Positions 1-13,700 of a DNA stretch of 64,000 nucleotides are shown here, in pieces. This DNA comes from Prostheceraeus crozeri (taxonomy: Eukaryota > Platyhelminthes > Polycladida > Euryleptidae). Every line of letters begins with the position of its first letter. Position 1 is the first letter of the stretch. The notes under the pieces are model-generated. The model ran no database searches. It was not told the origin of the DNA and saw only the letters and a program-made list of their open reading frames with translations. Both the position numbers and the translations under genes were made by a program. The stretch lies in NCBI GenBank assembly GCA_907163375.1, contig CAJQUW010007848.1, forward strand, positions 356,001 through 420,000. Reading direction: 5' to 3'.

Positions 1-3000
1 TGAAGTCGAAGCATCATCAGCTATACCAAGTATGCCGAGCGATGACCTAATGACCTCATCAGTACACTACGAACATTACTGTCAGAGTAAAATAATAAAT
101 GCCGCTATATTGACTCCAAATATACCCTGACCCAACATTGTTGCGTGTCTGCCTTCCGTCTACGTCCAGAAGAAGACGCCTTAACCTGACTCATCCATGG
201 GAACGTCGGCATCCAGCTGACCTCGACATTGCTCTGTCCTCGAAGACAATTGCACAAATCCCAAATCTCGTCTAAGACAAGTCTAAGAGCTCTTATCCTA
301 AACATTTCACTTGTCAACGTCAATCAGCCAAACTTGTCACTCTTTCGCAACATTTGAACGATTCGGCTTTGATCATTACACCTTAATCCAGAGATTCATC
401 GCCACTTAGCCAACTGCTTCCACATAATTCTCACGCCCTTGACATCATTCGTGGGTTCAATGATCCGACTGTCTATTTATTCGCCATGTGATGATCTCAA
501 GAGGGCTTATCTTAACCTACTGATTTACTCCGACCATCAGCCAAAACATCCGTAAACAATTTTACTTCAGACCTGAATTCGTCTCATGGGGCAAAAGGCT
601 GCGAAATAGAACGATTGGTTTTACGATCAATTCTCCACCACATCAGAAGTTCAAATATCCGTTTCTTTACTGAATTACTGAATCATAATCAAAGATCTGA
701 TATTATAGAATGTTAAGAAACATGATTGTGTATTAGGTTTAGGAGACGCTGATTGATTAATGAGGTTGAAGAACGCTGTGGGAGTCTTTATTAACAATGC
801 GGTGAAGACATGGATTCCATTTCATCAGCATCGTCGATCAGAATCACCGCAGGGTGACAATGCAATCCGCAAATGACACCATGAATGAGCGATGTAAGAC
901 CACTACGAAATTAGAACATCTACTTGTAAATGTGTCAAAACTATTCGTCAACAACATTTTCACACGTATAACGCATCATTTGCTAGCAATGCTGGTTACA
1001 AAGTTAGTTACAGCATGACTAATTATTTTGACATCTTAACAAAAGTTTATTTTCCAAGAATAAAATGTTACACATGTTATCTTTATGCAGTAGAATCTGA
1101 ATTGGTATCTTGGCCTTCAACAACATTTATAAAAACTGAGTGAACTAATAGAAAATGACATTCCATTACTTAAGTTGAATATGCCACACAACTTTTTTTA
1201 CATTTTAGATATATTTTGCTGAATTTTTGCTACATTTCTTCTTTAACCTTTGCTATTAATTATTATTCTATTTCCAATCTTTTAAGCCGAGGATTCAGGA
1301 GTACCATTAATAAATTTGATTCATTAAGTTGCAATCACGGGAATTATTTATCTGCTCGTACTACACATATCATTTTTTTGTTATAAGTGCTCTCAATACT
1401 TGCTTTTCATGCGACCAAATGAATTATCTGTCAATTATTACATTCGTCTCAATGTCGCATTTGTTTCAATGTTTGTGTTTACAAATAAATGTGATGGATC
1501 AGCACGCATACAGTACGGAGGAGATCATTTTAGAAATAAAAAATTGTGTTGTGACCATTTTGAGTTTTCACAGCATTCCACACTTTCTCCCAATCCATTC
1601 CTTTTTTCTATATTGTTAGATGTTTCTTAAGCTGACATCTTGCACAGGTGGAACATCAATCTCTTGCTACCTTGCAATGCAGTGTCTGAAAATGCCTCTA
1701 TACACTTCTGTCATTGTACATAAACATCAAGTTATAAGAATTAGCACGAATATCGAATTTCCTTTTTGCAGAGTGACACTTATGGATCTGCACCACAGAA
1801 GTTGAGCCCGCCGAATGAAGAAAGAAAACATTGTAGTGCTATTGATCATATAAGCAATCAAAAAAGAAACTACATTAAGAAAAGTCTTCACTTAGAAAAT
1901 CTCTTGTAGAATTCATAAATATTCGTATACATATGAAGCTTCATATCTGCATGCTAGGTCCTAAAATTCATATCGGACCAATTGAATCATGATAACTGCG
2001 ATGATTAGATGCCAATGAACTATCTTATCAGATTGTACCTCATGACTCCGAATGATGAGTGTGACGATTTATTCCATCAGAAGTCAAAAATGTTGAAATA
2101 GTTGTTCCTGCAAACGTAGTTCCCCTACAATTTCTATGCTATACACTTGCCTTTTGCTACAAGTTCCAACTGCTGAAATGCATTATTAATGTGGACCTCG
2201 CGCTAACATGTGCTCTTTGTGTAAAATCTCGAAACTCGATACAGCATGTATGGAAAACATATACAGATATACAACATACATGGTAAATATGGATATTCAG
2301 ATTTGTTGCTTAGTAAATCTTCGTGATTTCTGTGCATGTAGACCGTTTGGATAGTGTGCCTGAAAAGCGTCATCTTCATGGAGTTTTTCATGCAGTTGTT
2401 GTTTATGAGGTAAATCTGTGTGCCTCTCTCTTCTGTAGAGCCTGTGTAGATCTATATGAACACTGACAATGTTTGCTACTGTGAATATCGGCGACGAAAT
2501 TGCTATGTTCTATTGAAAATAGATTGACTGTGTTCAATATTGCAACATGAAATACAAATTTTTTAGGAGATGCACATAGAAACTTCTTTTCTTCGGAATT
2601 GATAGCATAACTGAAAAAGAAATGCCTTAATCTCGACAGAAAGTGATAATCACTTCAAGCCGCCAGGAACAATAAACAAAGATATCTGGTCTATTCATTA
2701 AGAATTTATTCCTGTTTCGTGAGCTTCTTCAGAAAACATACCTGTAGTCTAAATAAACGATAGAAAAATTATGCTTCCGCTTTTCTAAGTTATTTACCTA
2801 CTATTCGCGATTTGACGAGCAATAGCAGGAAGGGTACAAGTACTTCGCATTTATTCTATTGAGTCCAGAACATCATAAATATCGCAAATACTTAAAATTC
2901 ATTTTCACATCATGCTTGTCATTAAAAGGAAATATTACAACCAACAACATGATTTTCCAGTTGGAAATTTGAAAACGACACTGACGCCCAGTCATCCAGT

Positions 3001-5636
3001 CAGTCCTTTGACAAGTCCTCATTTAAACTCGCTACAGACAGACAAATCTCGAGAGAATTGGAGGTCTTGATTTCTCGAATTAATTGTCAACTAAAAATAA
3101 AGGTTGGCGACTGATGAAAGCTAATCAATATTCAAATCTGCAATTTCCAGGCCACTCATGATATGCAAGAAGCAATATTATAAAGGGAGGGAAAAGTCGT
3201 CAAATTTTCTGTAAAAAAAATAACGTCGATGTTAATTAGCAACTCATCCAATCAAAAGTTTTAACAGCGAATGAGGAATATACCTTCCTTCGCACACTTA
3301 CCCAATAGATTTATTCCCAACGAGAAAGCGTCGCTTTTCGTATTAACATTCACGCAGAAAGGGAGCAACAATATCACGCGCCGAGTTTCGTTTCGACACA
3401 AGACGGAAATCAATTTAAAAGTCGCGTATGCGTCTTGTAATTTACTGTAAACGCTTTCCTTCGTGTATTGATAGACGAGTAACATCTAGACACACCGTTC
3501 GCATCATCTTCAAGATAAAATACGCCAATGCTCTATTTAAAACAAGAAAAATCAAGCCTCTATTTGTCCGCAATTATTTACTCGAGAGCAGACAAAACAG
3601 ATGCAGCATTTCCGTTCTCAATTGATTGCTCATTAAAATCTTATTAAAATGACGCTTCTGTAATCGTCTATGATGCGAACCATTTGTGAAGAAAATCGCT
3701 AACCGTGGGAACACAAGTTATTGTTTGCATCGTAAATGTACACTATACAACGATAAACGATATGACTCGGAACAGCTAAGAAGTGTTAAAATATCAGTGC
3801 AGCTGTCTTCATTGATGAAAGAAAGTACATGAGAATCTACATCCGCAATTTAACGTTTTATGAAAATTCTGTCTTATTCAACATCAAAACACTACCGCGG
3901 AGACTTTAAGAAACGTTTCCGCAATTTATGATTCGTCATTTATAGCTGGATTATTCGAATGACATTAATTGTTTTCAGTTTATGTTCAGTCGATTATAAC
4001 ATGATTTGAAAATCGATGAAAGATCATTCGAATTAAGGTGAGTTTGAAATCTTTCGGATTAAGGAGTACCGCGGAATTCAAGTGTGTTTGCGAAGATTCA
4101 TACAAGAATGGCTCACGAAAATCACAACCAAATGTGCTGATTATCCTTGATAAATAGGAACGGCTAACAAAGATTGACATACTTCCTCGTTTTCAAGTGC
4201 ACAGTTTTTCTCGCTTGTTCTTTCCATCCTGTCAAGGGAATCTTAAGTTTGTCAAGCGTACGAAATCCTTCGAAATACAGAAAGCCAATCTGGATAAACT
4301 AACAATTTTGCCGCTAGAACATTTCGGCTGAGACTGAATGGAACTAAATTGCTGTACAGAACCGAAAAAATACAATTTTGTCTCTGGTTTTAAAATAAAG
4401 CAAGGGTCTAACAAGTTTTGGTGTTCGTGCGTGTACCATGGAGACTCTTCTCGAAGAACTTCACGATATTCGAGAATAATTACCGTACACTTTTCCTGAA
4501 GAGTGTGTATCCTGTAAGGTATTCTTGAACAATTGATATTCTGTAAAAACAAATGCTCTTTTAGAATAGATCTTTCGAAGTGTGAAGATGCTGCATCTAG
4601 TACGAAAGTTAGTTGTGAAATCCTTATTGAAGAGCAATCTATGGATTCATCCTATGATAAAATCATGACAAATCCTATGAAGTACGGAAAAAGAAGAATG
4701 AAATGTCAAGAAGTGAAAAATAGATATCTTTCTTACGCATCTATGCACAGATGAGGATGTAGGATGCATAAAAAATGACTCAACTGTGCAAGTAGTAAGA
4801 TTTGAAACAGACAAACTAGAATAAAGAAGTCTTCACATTATCAACTCTCCATGGAGCTGATTGGAGGCTTATTGACAGTCCTCCTAAATGCTTCAACACC
4901 AACAGATGTTGGAAGTGCCTTCAAAGGGAATATATTATAAAACCTTGCTCTTTTATAGGTCAGTTGAAACGCTCTTCCGATGATCTCTTGAAATACTCTT
5001 TTCATGCATCTAGCAAGAAAACGTGAACGTATAGAAATAGACGAAATTTTATCGGCACAAAGCCCTTGATAATGGTGATAGAAGAGAAAGAAGCTGATCT
5101 TCTTTGTCCGAGTAACTTCATTGTCCAGCATTTATCAGCCGAGCTACCTTGCACTGAACATGATTAGCATATCCAAGCTGCCCATTGAGTCTGATGACCA
5201 AGCGTGTGGTGAGCAAACTCCATCACAGGGCGAACCTGAGCCTTATAAAGAATAAATGACTGCTCATCAATGATAATGAACAACTGCTCATATAATCGAG
5301 ATTTGTCTCAGTGCACTATCGACTTGGCCGCCGGATCGCTGATACTCATCATGATCGGCGTCAGCCAACTTTGTCTCAGATTATATCGGAGATAGTGAAA
5401 TTATATTGACTTGAGAATGTCATAGAACTGTAAAGTCGAATTCCTCTGATGATCAACTGGTTTGGTTATCTGCGATCTCAATGTAGAGTACGTCTAACAT
5501 TGGTTAAAGTTGGTGGAAAAGGCATCCGTCTTTCCAGACTTTAAATATTCAATGCTTCTTAAACCTATATTCATTCCCAGTTTCATTTGGTCTTCCTTGA
5601 ACTCTGAAGAAACTAATGCCATAACGGCATTTTCAC
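1..5636. other. No recognised gene
   Basis: This is AT-rich sequence with only short open frames (under about 100 codons), whose translations show no domain or family I recognise. No repeat pair, tRNA or simple repeat of note was seen. It lies beyond the 3' side of the NFI-like gene, so it could still hold that gene's last exons. Confidence 0.5.
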
Positions 5637-5691
5637 CTCCGATAGACGACTGTTCCATCTCCGCCGCCGTCAGCGGGTACGTGCACCGCAG
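5637..5691 (-). CDS. Weak candidate downstream exon of the NFI-like gene
   Basis: On the minus strand, AG at 5693-5692 is followed by 55 nt, GC-rich in an AT-rich setting, ending CGGAG before gtgaaa. Entered in phase 1, as the preceding exon requires, it reads T-AVHVPADGGGDGTVVYR and leaves in phase 2. Against it, the acceptor has an A-rich rather than pyrimidine tract. A second reading exists: in another frame an ATG at about 5664 opens 55 codons (MEQSSIGGENAVMALVSSEF...) to a stop near 5495, which could be an unrelated small gene or first exon. Only RNA evidence can choose between an NFI exon, another gene and chance. Confidence 0.25.
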
Positions 5692-8600
5692 CTGCAGTTT
5701 TTTTGCAGTAATTTTTGTGATTTATCATTAAACTTTCATTGTGCATATAATTACACAAGATCAAGTCCGGTAAAAAAACCACCATTGCAGGTCATTCGAA
5801 TGGTGTCTAGACAGTATTCCAAAGAGATCTGATTACTTTCATCTATCCTGTTCGGTACACTAGAGAGTGAGTTAGTAGGCACGCTGAATCTTCAAAGAGA
5901 GTGTTCATGTTATTGAGTCATCGATAAATGACTTCAGTCCATCAAATTTCTGAAACCATTTTTATTGATTTGAAGATTCACTGATGATTTTAATTATAAT
6001 GGCCGTTTAAACAAATAGTCTCGAATGATTTATACGAGAACAGGTTCGAGGTCTCCCTAGTTACCGTCTAGACACGCCAACAAGTCGATTAGAATAACAG
6101 AATTGCCAATCTCTGAGTAAGATACACAATTTAAGTTTGTAGCATAATACCTCTAAAGTCAACGAAGCTACGCCAGCATCAATGTCAAACACTGATGATC
6201 CGCCCCTCTAACAAATATCAGCCAAGTGTGTAACCAATCAATTTCACTTTCGCAAATACTCAGCCCAATTCGGAACCAAACGAACTCCCAACACCTAAGT
6301 GTTGAATTCGTCACGCTAAATGACAGAGCTCATCAAGGATCATGACACTTCGCACTCATTTGAGTAGTGAACGTGAAAAGCCGCAAATGCGCCTCCTTCA
6401 TCTCATCAATTATTCAAATAATTAGTTGCACTAATCAGTAAATGTTGTAACTGCGTTCTTCGGGAACAGGTGCAGTCAGCCGACGACATCCATAATTCAC
6501 TCATAGTAGGCAGCGAGCAAACACCGGGACGGTTGCTCATCGGGTGAGTTCTCCACCAACCCACTTGCCAGATAAATACAGAGCTCTTTGGTGCCACAAA
6601 ATTCATAGCAAGCCAATTAAACAAAAGCCATTGACATTGCTCCACCAGGTGACCCAAATTATAATCCCACCGATTAAAAACATTAATTATTTCGCGAGCT
6701 GACACACGTAATTAAATTGTACATTATCAGAATGCACCGTCGTGACTGGGATCATGAATTTGAGACATTATCACAACAGCAGCTAATTATAAATCATTCT
6801 TTGCTCCACCATGCATTCAAAGACGCCGATGATGTCATCAGGAGAATATGGCGTTTTGAAAGTTCAGGATTCGCGATCATTGACAACTATATATAAGATC
6901 AGATACATCTTTGAAATGTGAATGATATTCCACCACACGACATCAACAAGAACTTTGTAATCCGAGAGGGAGAAGCAGTAGCGGTACTCAGTGATGTAGA
7001 TATGAGTCATGTCACAATCAGCAGGAAATAATATGACGGGCATTTCACATGACAATGCAATCACATCTCAATTTACACAACACATTGAATATGAAAATAT
7101 TTGAATGGTTCCAGTAATGCATGTAATCAGCTACAGGAAAATGTCATATATCTGACACCAATAATCCATCAAATTAATAACATCGACTTTCATTGTTTCG
7201 CCCTATGGCAGAAAAATCCGACACTTAAGTTTAATTGCGACGGGTAACGGGATTTCGTCAACACGAATGATGGTCGACTTAAGATGCTAAACCCGACAAG
7301 TATGGGAATATCCATGAGCATGGAAATCCAAGATATCTCTACACGACAACAGAATCGGAGAATGTGATGAGAAACGATTAATTCGCCGCACTTCGTGTGA
7401 GAAAAATCGACTCTTTTCATGTAATTTCAATCCGTGTACTCATAGACTTATGAAATATAATCAAATAGACCTATACCCCTTGAAACCTGATTTCTTATAG
7501 TCGACGTTTTAACTTTATAGATTTACACACACATAGATCACTACGTAGAAAAAGATGATCTTCTTTTTCCAAGAAAAAGGAGTAAAAGTAAGCCTATCAT
7601 CGCATGAAAGAGTATCGAAAGCTGAGGAATTAAATTACTATTTTCTCTATGGTCTCTGCCAATCATGAGAGGTAAGTACCCATGCTTTTCGAATTGAAAA
7701 TATTATACCACGTCTATCCATTGAGCACCTTCGAATTATCTCATTTTCAAGTGAACATACATGAAATGCAGAATGCCAGCCGTGTATAACTTGCCTTACA
7801 AATAGCCGCAGTAGGCGGTTATGCAAAAATACCCTAAGGTGATTAACACACCCGCATGAATATTCCAACTGACGGTATGGTACAGCTTATCAAAATGACA
7901 TTGAAACCCAAAATATAATAGATAGTAATGTAGACAAAACTCACGGCCATGAGCGCATTGCAACATTTGTTCTCTTATTTGTTGAATTAGCAAACTACAT
8001 GCGGATGATAATTTGTAGATCTAGATCTTAATGTAGACAGCATTATGATGATGATAGTTATGGAAGAGCCCGGTGGAATATGGTATATTCAAGAATACAA
8101 AATGGAAAATTGCTACCTACTCTGGAGACTCAGTATCCGAATCACTAGGAATGACCAAATTAAAAGTAAAGAATTACAAAAGACCATTTTCACTATTTTT
8201 AATAGCTCAATCAATTCCAATGTATGTGTGAAATCGAAAGATGGGATGACAAGTTCAAGATTGCCATCGTGGAAGCAGCTGCCTCTGACGATTGGAAATA
8301 ACCATTGAGGCCCGCTTAAATAATACATTTTCTCATATTTCAAGTCACTTGCTACAATTATTTGATTACAAGTGAAATTCACTGTAATCGGTGTTCGAAA
8401 AAGTCCATAAATATTAAGGTCAAAATGCTTAGAGAATGAGCCACATTTTTTTGTAAATTTTGTTGCTATTTATCTGATATATTTCGTTGGCCAACAGAGA
8501 ACACACAGCATGATCATGGATACAAAATTTATATTCATGATCATGCTGTCCGTTGGCCAGCGAAATATACTTGATAAATGGTAATAAAATTTACATCAAA

Positions 8601-10487
8601 AATTGTGACCCTTTCCTAAGCATTTTAATTCACTGTAATAATAGCCCATATTTTTCATCCGAATGAATCGCAACAAATCAAGGAGATTTTCAAAGAAGAG
8701 TTTTTATTATTTCAGGATCTTTCCATTTTCTTAAACATCTTCAACATTTTGAAGACTTTTCTATTAAACAAAAGCTGAACAATTCTTCTTCGACTTCTTA
8801 AAACGCTAATCGCCGAGTTTTATGCTCGCTGGAAATGCACACTTTGTACACGTAAAAGGCAGCTGGCTTAAGACGAAACGTATTCAAATGAAGATATATC
8901 ATTAAACTTTCACTGAAAATATCTCAAAATTGTTAACATCGCTCACAAACTGCATTTTCAGACAAGTCAATTAATGATTTCAAATCTGCAACGGCAAGTG
9001 CATCAGTTACATATTTTCATTTCGTCTTACATCCACCTCATCAAGAATAGTGAACTTTATAATCATATCCTAATTCTGATAATTATACACTGAATTTGTA
9101 TTGATATGAAATTACAACATTTGCTGGATTCCTTACATAAAAAGAACTTAAAGCTGTCAATCTCACCAAACTACTTCAACAACATTGTCAAACGTTGTGA
9201 ACTTTCTCTCTGACTTCAAATGATTCACAAGTTAGAAAAATCGCTGCACCGAGGAAACCTGTCCTCTATCATCGTTCGATGCCTTCGAATTGCGTTCTTT
9301 CAAGCGCTGAAGGACATAAGACTGGACTTTTTCATCTCCATTGTTGTATGGACAATAGACAGTGATACTAAGATCGTTATGTAGAACCGCCGTATTATTT
9401 GATGTCGACCTCTGAGACATGGCTGCTCTGAAACTCCGCCAGTTGTGTCCATACTTCATGGATTACACTCAGCTGATGAGTATTATGGATTTACATCAAT
9501 GTAAGCGATAAAGATACTGCGTAGAAAGTTCCTTCTCTTCCCTTACTCGTGCTCATATCCGCTCACTTCGTCAGAACGTCGAAAGTTCTATCTTCCGGTT
9601 CTGCATTACAACTTGACCATAAAAACGACATCAATCCCCTGAATACAACAGTGCAACCATCTTGAACTGTCAAACTCTCAGGCTTTCTTCATAATCAGCC
9701 AAACCATATGCTTCTCTTTGGCACGTAATAAAACTGAACTAAGATACATTAGTTATTTAAAAAGTGACGGTTACACCCATGGTTTACGCCTTTAAATGAG
9801 GTGTTGACGCCTAAACAGGCTACTCCGATGCTGCTTTATGTTAATGTTGTTGAATCATAAATATGTAAAGACCTACACAAACGCCTCAGCGAGTGCTCCA
9901 TGAAACAAAATGAACCATACTCTAATGAAATCCGTAAATAAATCAACGTTGGGGAAAACATTGTCCTTTAATCTGTCCATAATATCGAGTGAAGTTTATT
10001 CAACTTGTTAAGTACGAAGTTAATTCATTCTTGAATATCATTACAGAAGCAAAGAATTATAGATAGCCGAGACTGAAATAAGTGTTATATTCAGGACAAA
10101 TGGTTCACCTTCACTGACAAAGATTCTAACTTTGCTTCCAGCCTGAAGAAGGCCTCGTGCACAAACATTTTTTCAACCAGTACATAGGCAATCCACTAAG
10201 ACAACAGCACATGAGTTGAGATTTTCATCTTCTGTGGTGCTCGCCGTCAAAATCTTTCAATTGATGTTGAAGTCAGAAAATATACCTACATTCTATTTTG
10301 CACTTTTGTATAAACGAAGAAAATGAAAATTGCATCAGTTGAAATTATAAATTGGGAAAGTTCCCTAAGGGCGCTTCATATTAAATACGACCGCTTCGAA
10401 AGTAGGACTGGACAGATGATAACCAGCGATCAAACTGAACTGATTTCCCTGATAAATGAAGTGCTGTATATATGGCTGATGACTTAC
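5692..10487. other. Intron or 3' flank with a foldback repeat
   Basis: No convincing exon was seen between the last clear NFI-like exon and the weak candidate at 5637-5691. The one notable structure is the foldback at 8421-8627. A 75-codon minus frame at 9232-9459 has a protein-like composition but no family match, and its start and splice signals do not fit the required phase. Confidence 0.5.
8421..8627. repeat. Long foldback (inverted repeat, arms about 100 bp)
   Basis: The left arm 8421-8520 and right arm 8535-8627 are reverse complements with roughly 80% identity, separated by 14 nt. Shared blocks include ATATTTCG(T/C)TGGCCAAC and AGCATGATCATG. A 13-bp direct repeat, AATTCACTGTAAT, occurs at 8376-8388 and 8627-8639, possibly a target duplication, although the left copy sits 32 bp outside the arm. 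It may be a foldback or MITE-type element. If transcribed it would make a long hairpin RNA. Confidence 0.7.
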
Positions 10488-10798
10488 TGTATGTTCTCAC
10501 TCCGTGTGGCATTTTCATGCTGTTGGAGTTGGGAGGAGTATGACAACCAGGAACGGTAATAGGACTGCCGCTGCACTCCATGTTGACTGGCGTGCCCGTC
10601 GGCGTCATTTTCCGCTTCTTCATCGGCATCGTCTTCTCCTTCTCAATCACCCGCTTCAGCTCGTTATCCAGCTCAGCACACACCACGGGCCGGAACATAG
10701 AAGCCGCCACAGATGCAGGGATCCCAGAATTTACCACTGCCGCCGCTGCTGCAGCCTGTGCCGCAGCTGTCGCGCTTTCGGGGGAACACCGTTTATAC
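10488..10798 (-). CDS. NFI-like gene, polyalanine and basic-cluster exon
   Basis: This exon has 311 nt. The acceptor is tttctatgttgcag and the donor is gtaagt after ACATACA; it enters in phase 2 and leaves in phase 1. The first codon joins AG from the previous exon with G to give Arg, then YKRCSPESATAAAQ and a polyalanine run. ELDNELKRVIEKEK is probably helical. MKKRKMTPTGTP is a basic cluster followed by TP and SP sites, recalling the KRLKS...SP region of canonical NFI, and it is a likely nuclear-localisation signal. A Pro/Asn/Ser-rich end (CHTPPNSNSMKMPHGVRTY) leads to the donor. There is no stop codon, so at least one more exon must lie downstream. An alternative donor (GGA|gtgaga) lies 13 nt earlier and would leave in phase 0. 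Confidence 0.85.
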
Positions 10799-13700
10799 CT
10801 GCAACATAGAAACCCGGTAGTTCGTGACATAACTTGAACCCGCATCATGTTTCAAATACAAAACATCGCCGGGCTGGGCAGCTCTGACCAACGGTTCGCG
10901 AACAACGAATAGGCATCAAGGACATTTTAGAGGTGTGGCATCAGATAATCAGAAATTTAAGGCAGAAATTCAGGCAGATAAAGCACTTCACTATTCATGT
11001 GTCAAACCAAGCATTTCTTTATTCCATAATCCTTACATGCAGACGAGTAGGCCCACAATCTGATGTGGAATGCATAATTCCCCCCTCGTTTAGTGCGAAA
11101 TCGAATGTAAGAAAATCGAAGCTTCCAGCAGTCATTGCATTGCTGCCTTTTCCTTCAGAACTTACAAGTACTTTGCGAAATCGCTCTGTCAAAGTTGCTT
11201 TTCATTAAATCTTTGAAGCGAAATCTCATTGACGTTTGACCCATTAATGATGAGCTGTGTAAGCGATACCAAATTAAGAAGTTCCAATTTGAATGAGCCA
11301 CTTCAACCTGAAATTGCCCACTGAATTTGACGATCAAGAAAGTGAGACATTGTAGACAACAACAAATGCTACTATATGGTTCGTTGCTTGTATAGCTTAT
11401 TAGAAAAATTATTCAAGTGGTAACTGACAGAAATGACTTACATGAAAAACTGAGAATAATTTCCAAATCAATCTTGAAAATAGAATTAAAATCAAAATTT
11501 TAAAGATATTGGGTCGCCTCGAATTTGCAAAGGTACAAGGTGTTGTGGACCAAATAAGGTTGAGGACCACTGATCTACGATAATCAACATTTCTGGATAC
11601 AGACACACAAGTTAGCACAAACTGCAATACAGGAATTAAGTGGAGAGACTTATATATAGTACATCACATCTGCCCAAATCTGAAGTCAAATGAGTATTAA
11701 TTCTGCATAATAGAGACCGAAAGGCATTTGTCCTTCATTTCATATAAAATAAATTAATCACTTGAAACGAGAAGTGATAAAGAAAACCACAATAATTAAT
11801 GTAGATATTTGAAAGTACAACAATATTTTCTCATTCTCCCTATATTATCACATAATGACTTCTGTTTTTATTTAAAAATATTTTTAAATGCAGAAATACA
11901 CGATTAATTTCGAGGATTAACCCTACAGCATAACAAAGTCATGCATTTACATTTCACCAATAAATTCGGTTCAAGATAAATTCTCATTTCCTTTCAAAAA
12001 TATATATGCCATCTTGTTTAGAAAATTGAAAAAATAGAAACAGTGAGAAGCAAAATTTCACATTTTTCTTGGATTTACTTTCCTTTTACTTTTGGACATT
12101 GGAAACTACTTGTATGGACGCCATGAGTAACCGCGATGTCTGTTTGATATGGGTATCGTGATTAAACCGGTTGAACACTGATCTAGTTTGCCCGAAATTT
12201 CATCTTTTTATGACTTCGTGTTCACAAGCCAATGAACGAAGCAAGACAGGCTAAGACCAGAACTGAACTGAAGCGGCAGGCGGACTGACCAGAACAGGAA
12301 CATCAAATACCGCATTTTAGACATCAATAATTTATCATCTTAACAAATCAACTAACCTTGTTCCCTTAGCACCGTTCATGACATGCACTGAAGTCAACTG
12401 CGGATTATCACTTATGTAACTATTACGGAATGCAGAACGGGTTAGAAAGCCGAAAGGAGAGACGATTAACGGCTTGCATCTCCATCCAATTCTAAAATCC
12501 AATTCATCCTAAATTCTAAAATCGGAAATTGAAAGCTGATCAATGGTATATCGTTTATATTGGTTTCTATCAAATTATCAATAACACAAGTATAGAATAG
12601 AACATCAATTGATCGATTCTATCGAATCAGAAAAATTTTCATCTATTATCATCAAATAGTTAATATGTATTATTTGCCGTCATCATTGTGCCTCAGAAAC
12701 AGCACAGCTTTAGTTATGAGGTCTAGTGATCAAAGCGCTTAATCTTTTCATTACATTTAGTTGCTGCTTATTCGTAATATCTATTAAATAAGTAGGCCTA
12801 CACCAAAACGTAATAGTTGTGATGAAGCTGAAATATATCGATACATTTTCAAATTTAATATGTCTAAATACCTAAAATCATGCGATTGAATCGCAATTTT
12901 AACATATGTTTCAGAGATAATGATTTTCGCGTACCAGCCATGATACTGTCATATAAGTTTTCAACATATCAATGAACATCTGCTAATATGATGGATGATC
13001 ACGTAGTAAGTTTCGGCTGCTAATAAATGTTAAATATTTCATTGCAACGAGGTGTGATCCAACGTTAACGAACACTGGAAGGACTACCAATGGATGAAAG
13101 CAAGAAATTTACATTTGCATTCTTCAATAACCATGCCAGAATTCTGACAGAAAACGGAGAAATCACATGCCTGATTTAGGAATTGATTCCTCTACGATGC
13201 AGAAAGAAGAAATTTTGATGATCTGTCTTAAATCTGTCCAATTTTTATGTGTGCTGCTTGATTTCATCGATTCAAATCTCTAAACATTATCTACCAGTTT
13301 TAGATCGGTGCGTGTAATTTATTGTTTTAAATAACACATAATATGAATTAGTTACAATGTTCGGTGGCATGCACATTATTAAGTACTATTTGTTGGGAAA
13401 ACATGGGAACAGCAATGAAATGTGGCTATCCTTCTATTTGTAGAACTGACAAGCAAGAAACACATTTCTTCTACATTAGAGTGAACACATGACAGTACTC
13501 AGAAGCGTGGGAGCAAACAGACTACAAATAATTTGCTTCACACGTTAGAAACTAGAATAGTAGCACACTGGTTGAAAGAATTTTTGACGTTGACCAACGA
13601 TAAGGTTCTCCACCCGCTACTTTTGAACTCCGATTTCATAACTTCTCAACTCAATGGTTGATAATAAATGTTCTCTTACTACTATCATCTAATTCAAGTT

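Noticed and set aside
4942-4988. Minus-strand peptide EIIGRAFQLTYKRA resembling the last helix of PTB domains
   Set aside because: It is only about 14 residues long, lacks the usual CHVF strand upstream in frame, and its donor (gtttta) is weak. Chance similarity is more likely.
9232-9459. 75-codon minus frame downstream of the last clear exon
   Set aside because: The plausible acceptor enters in phase 2, whereas the NFI-like gene needs phase 1. No family match.
10504-10837. Plus-strand frames of 85-101 codons
   Set aside because: They are antisense to the polyalanine exon at 10488-10798, which has matching splice sites and phases.
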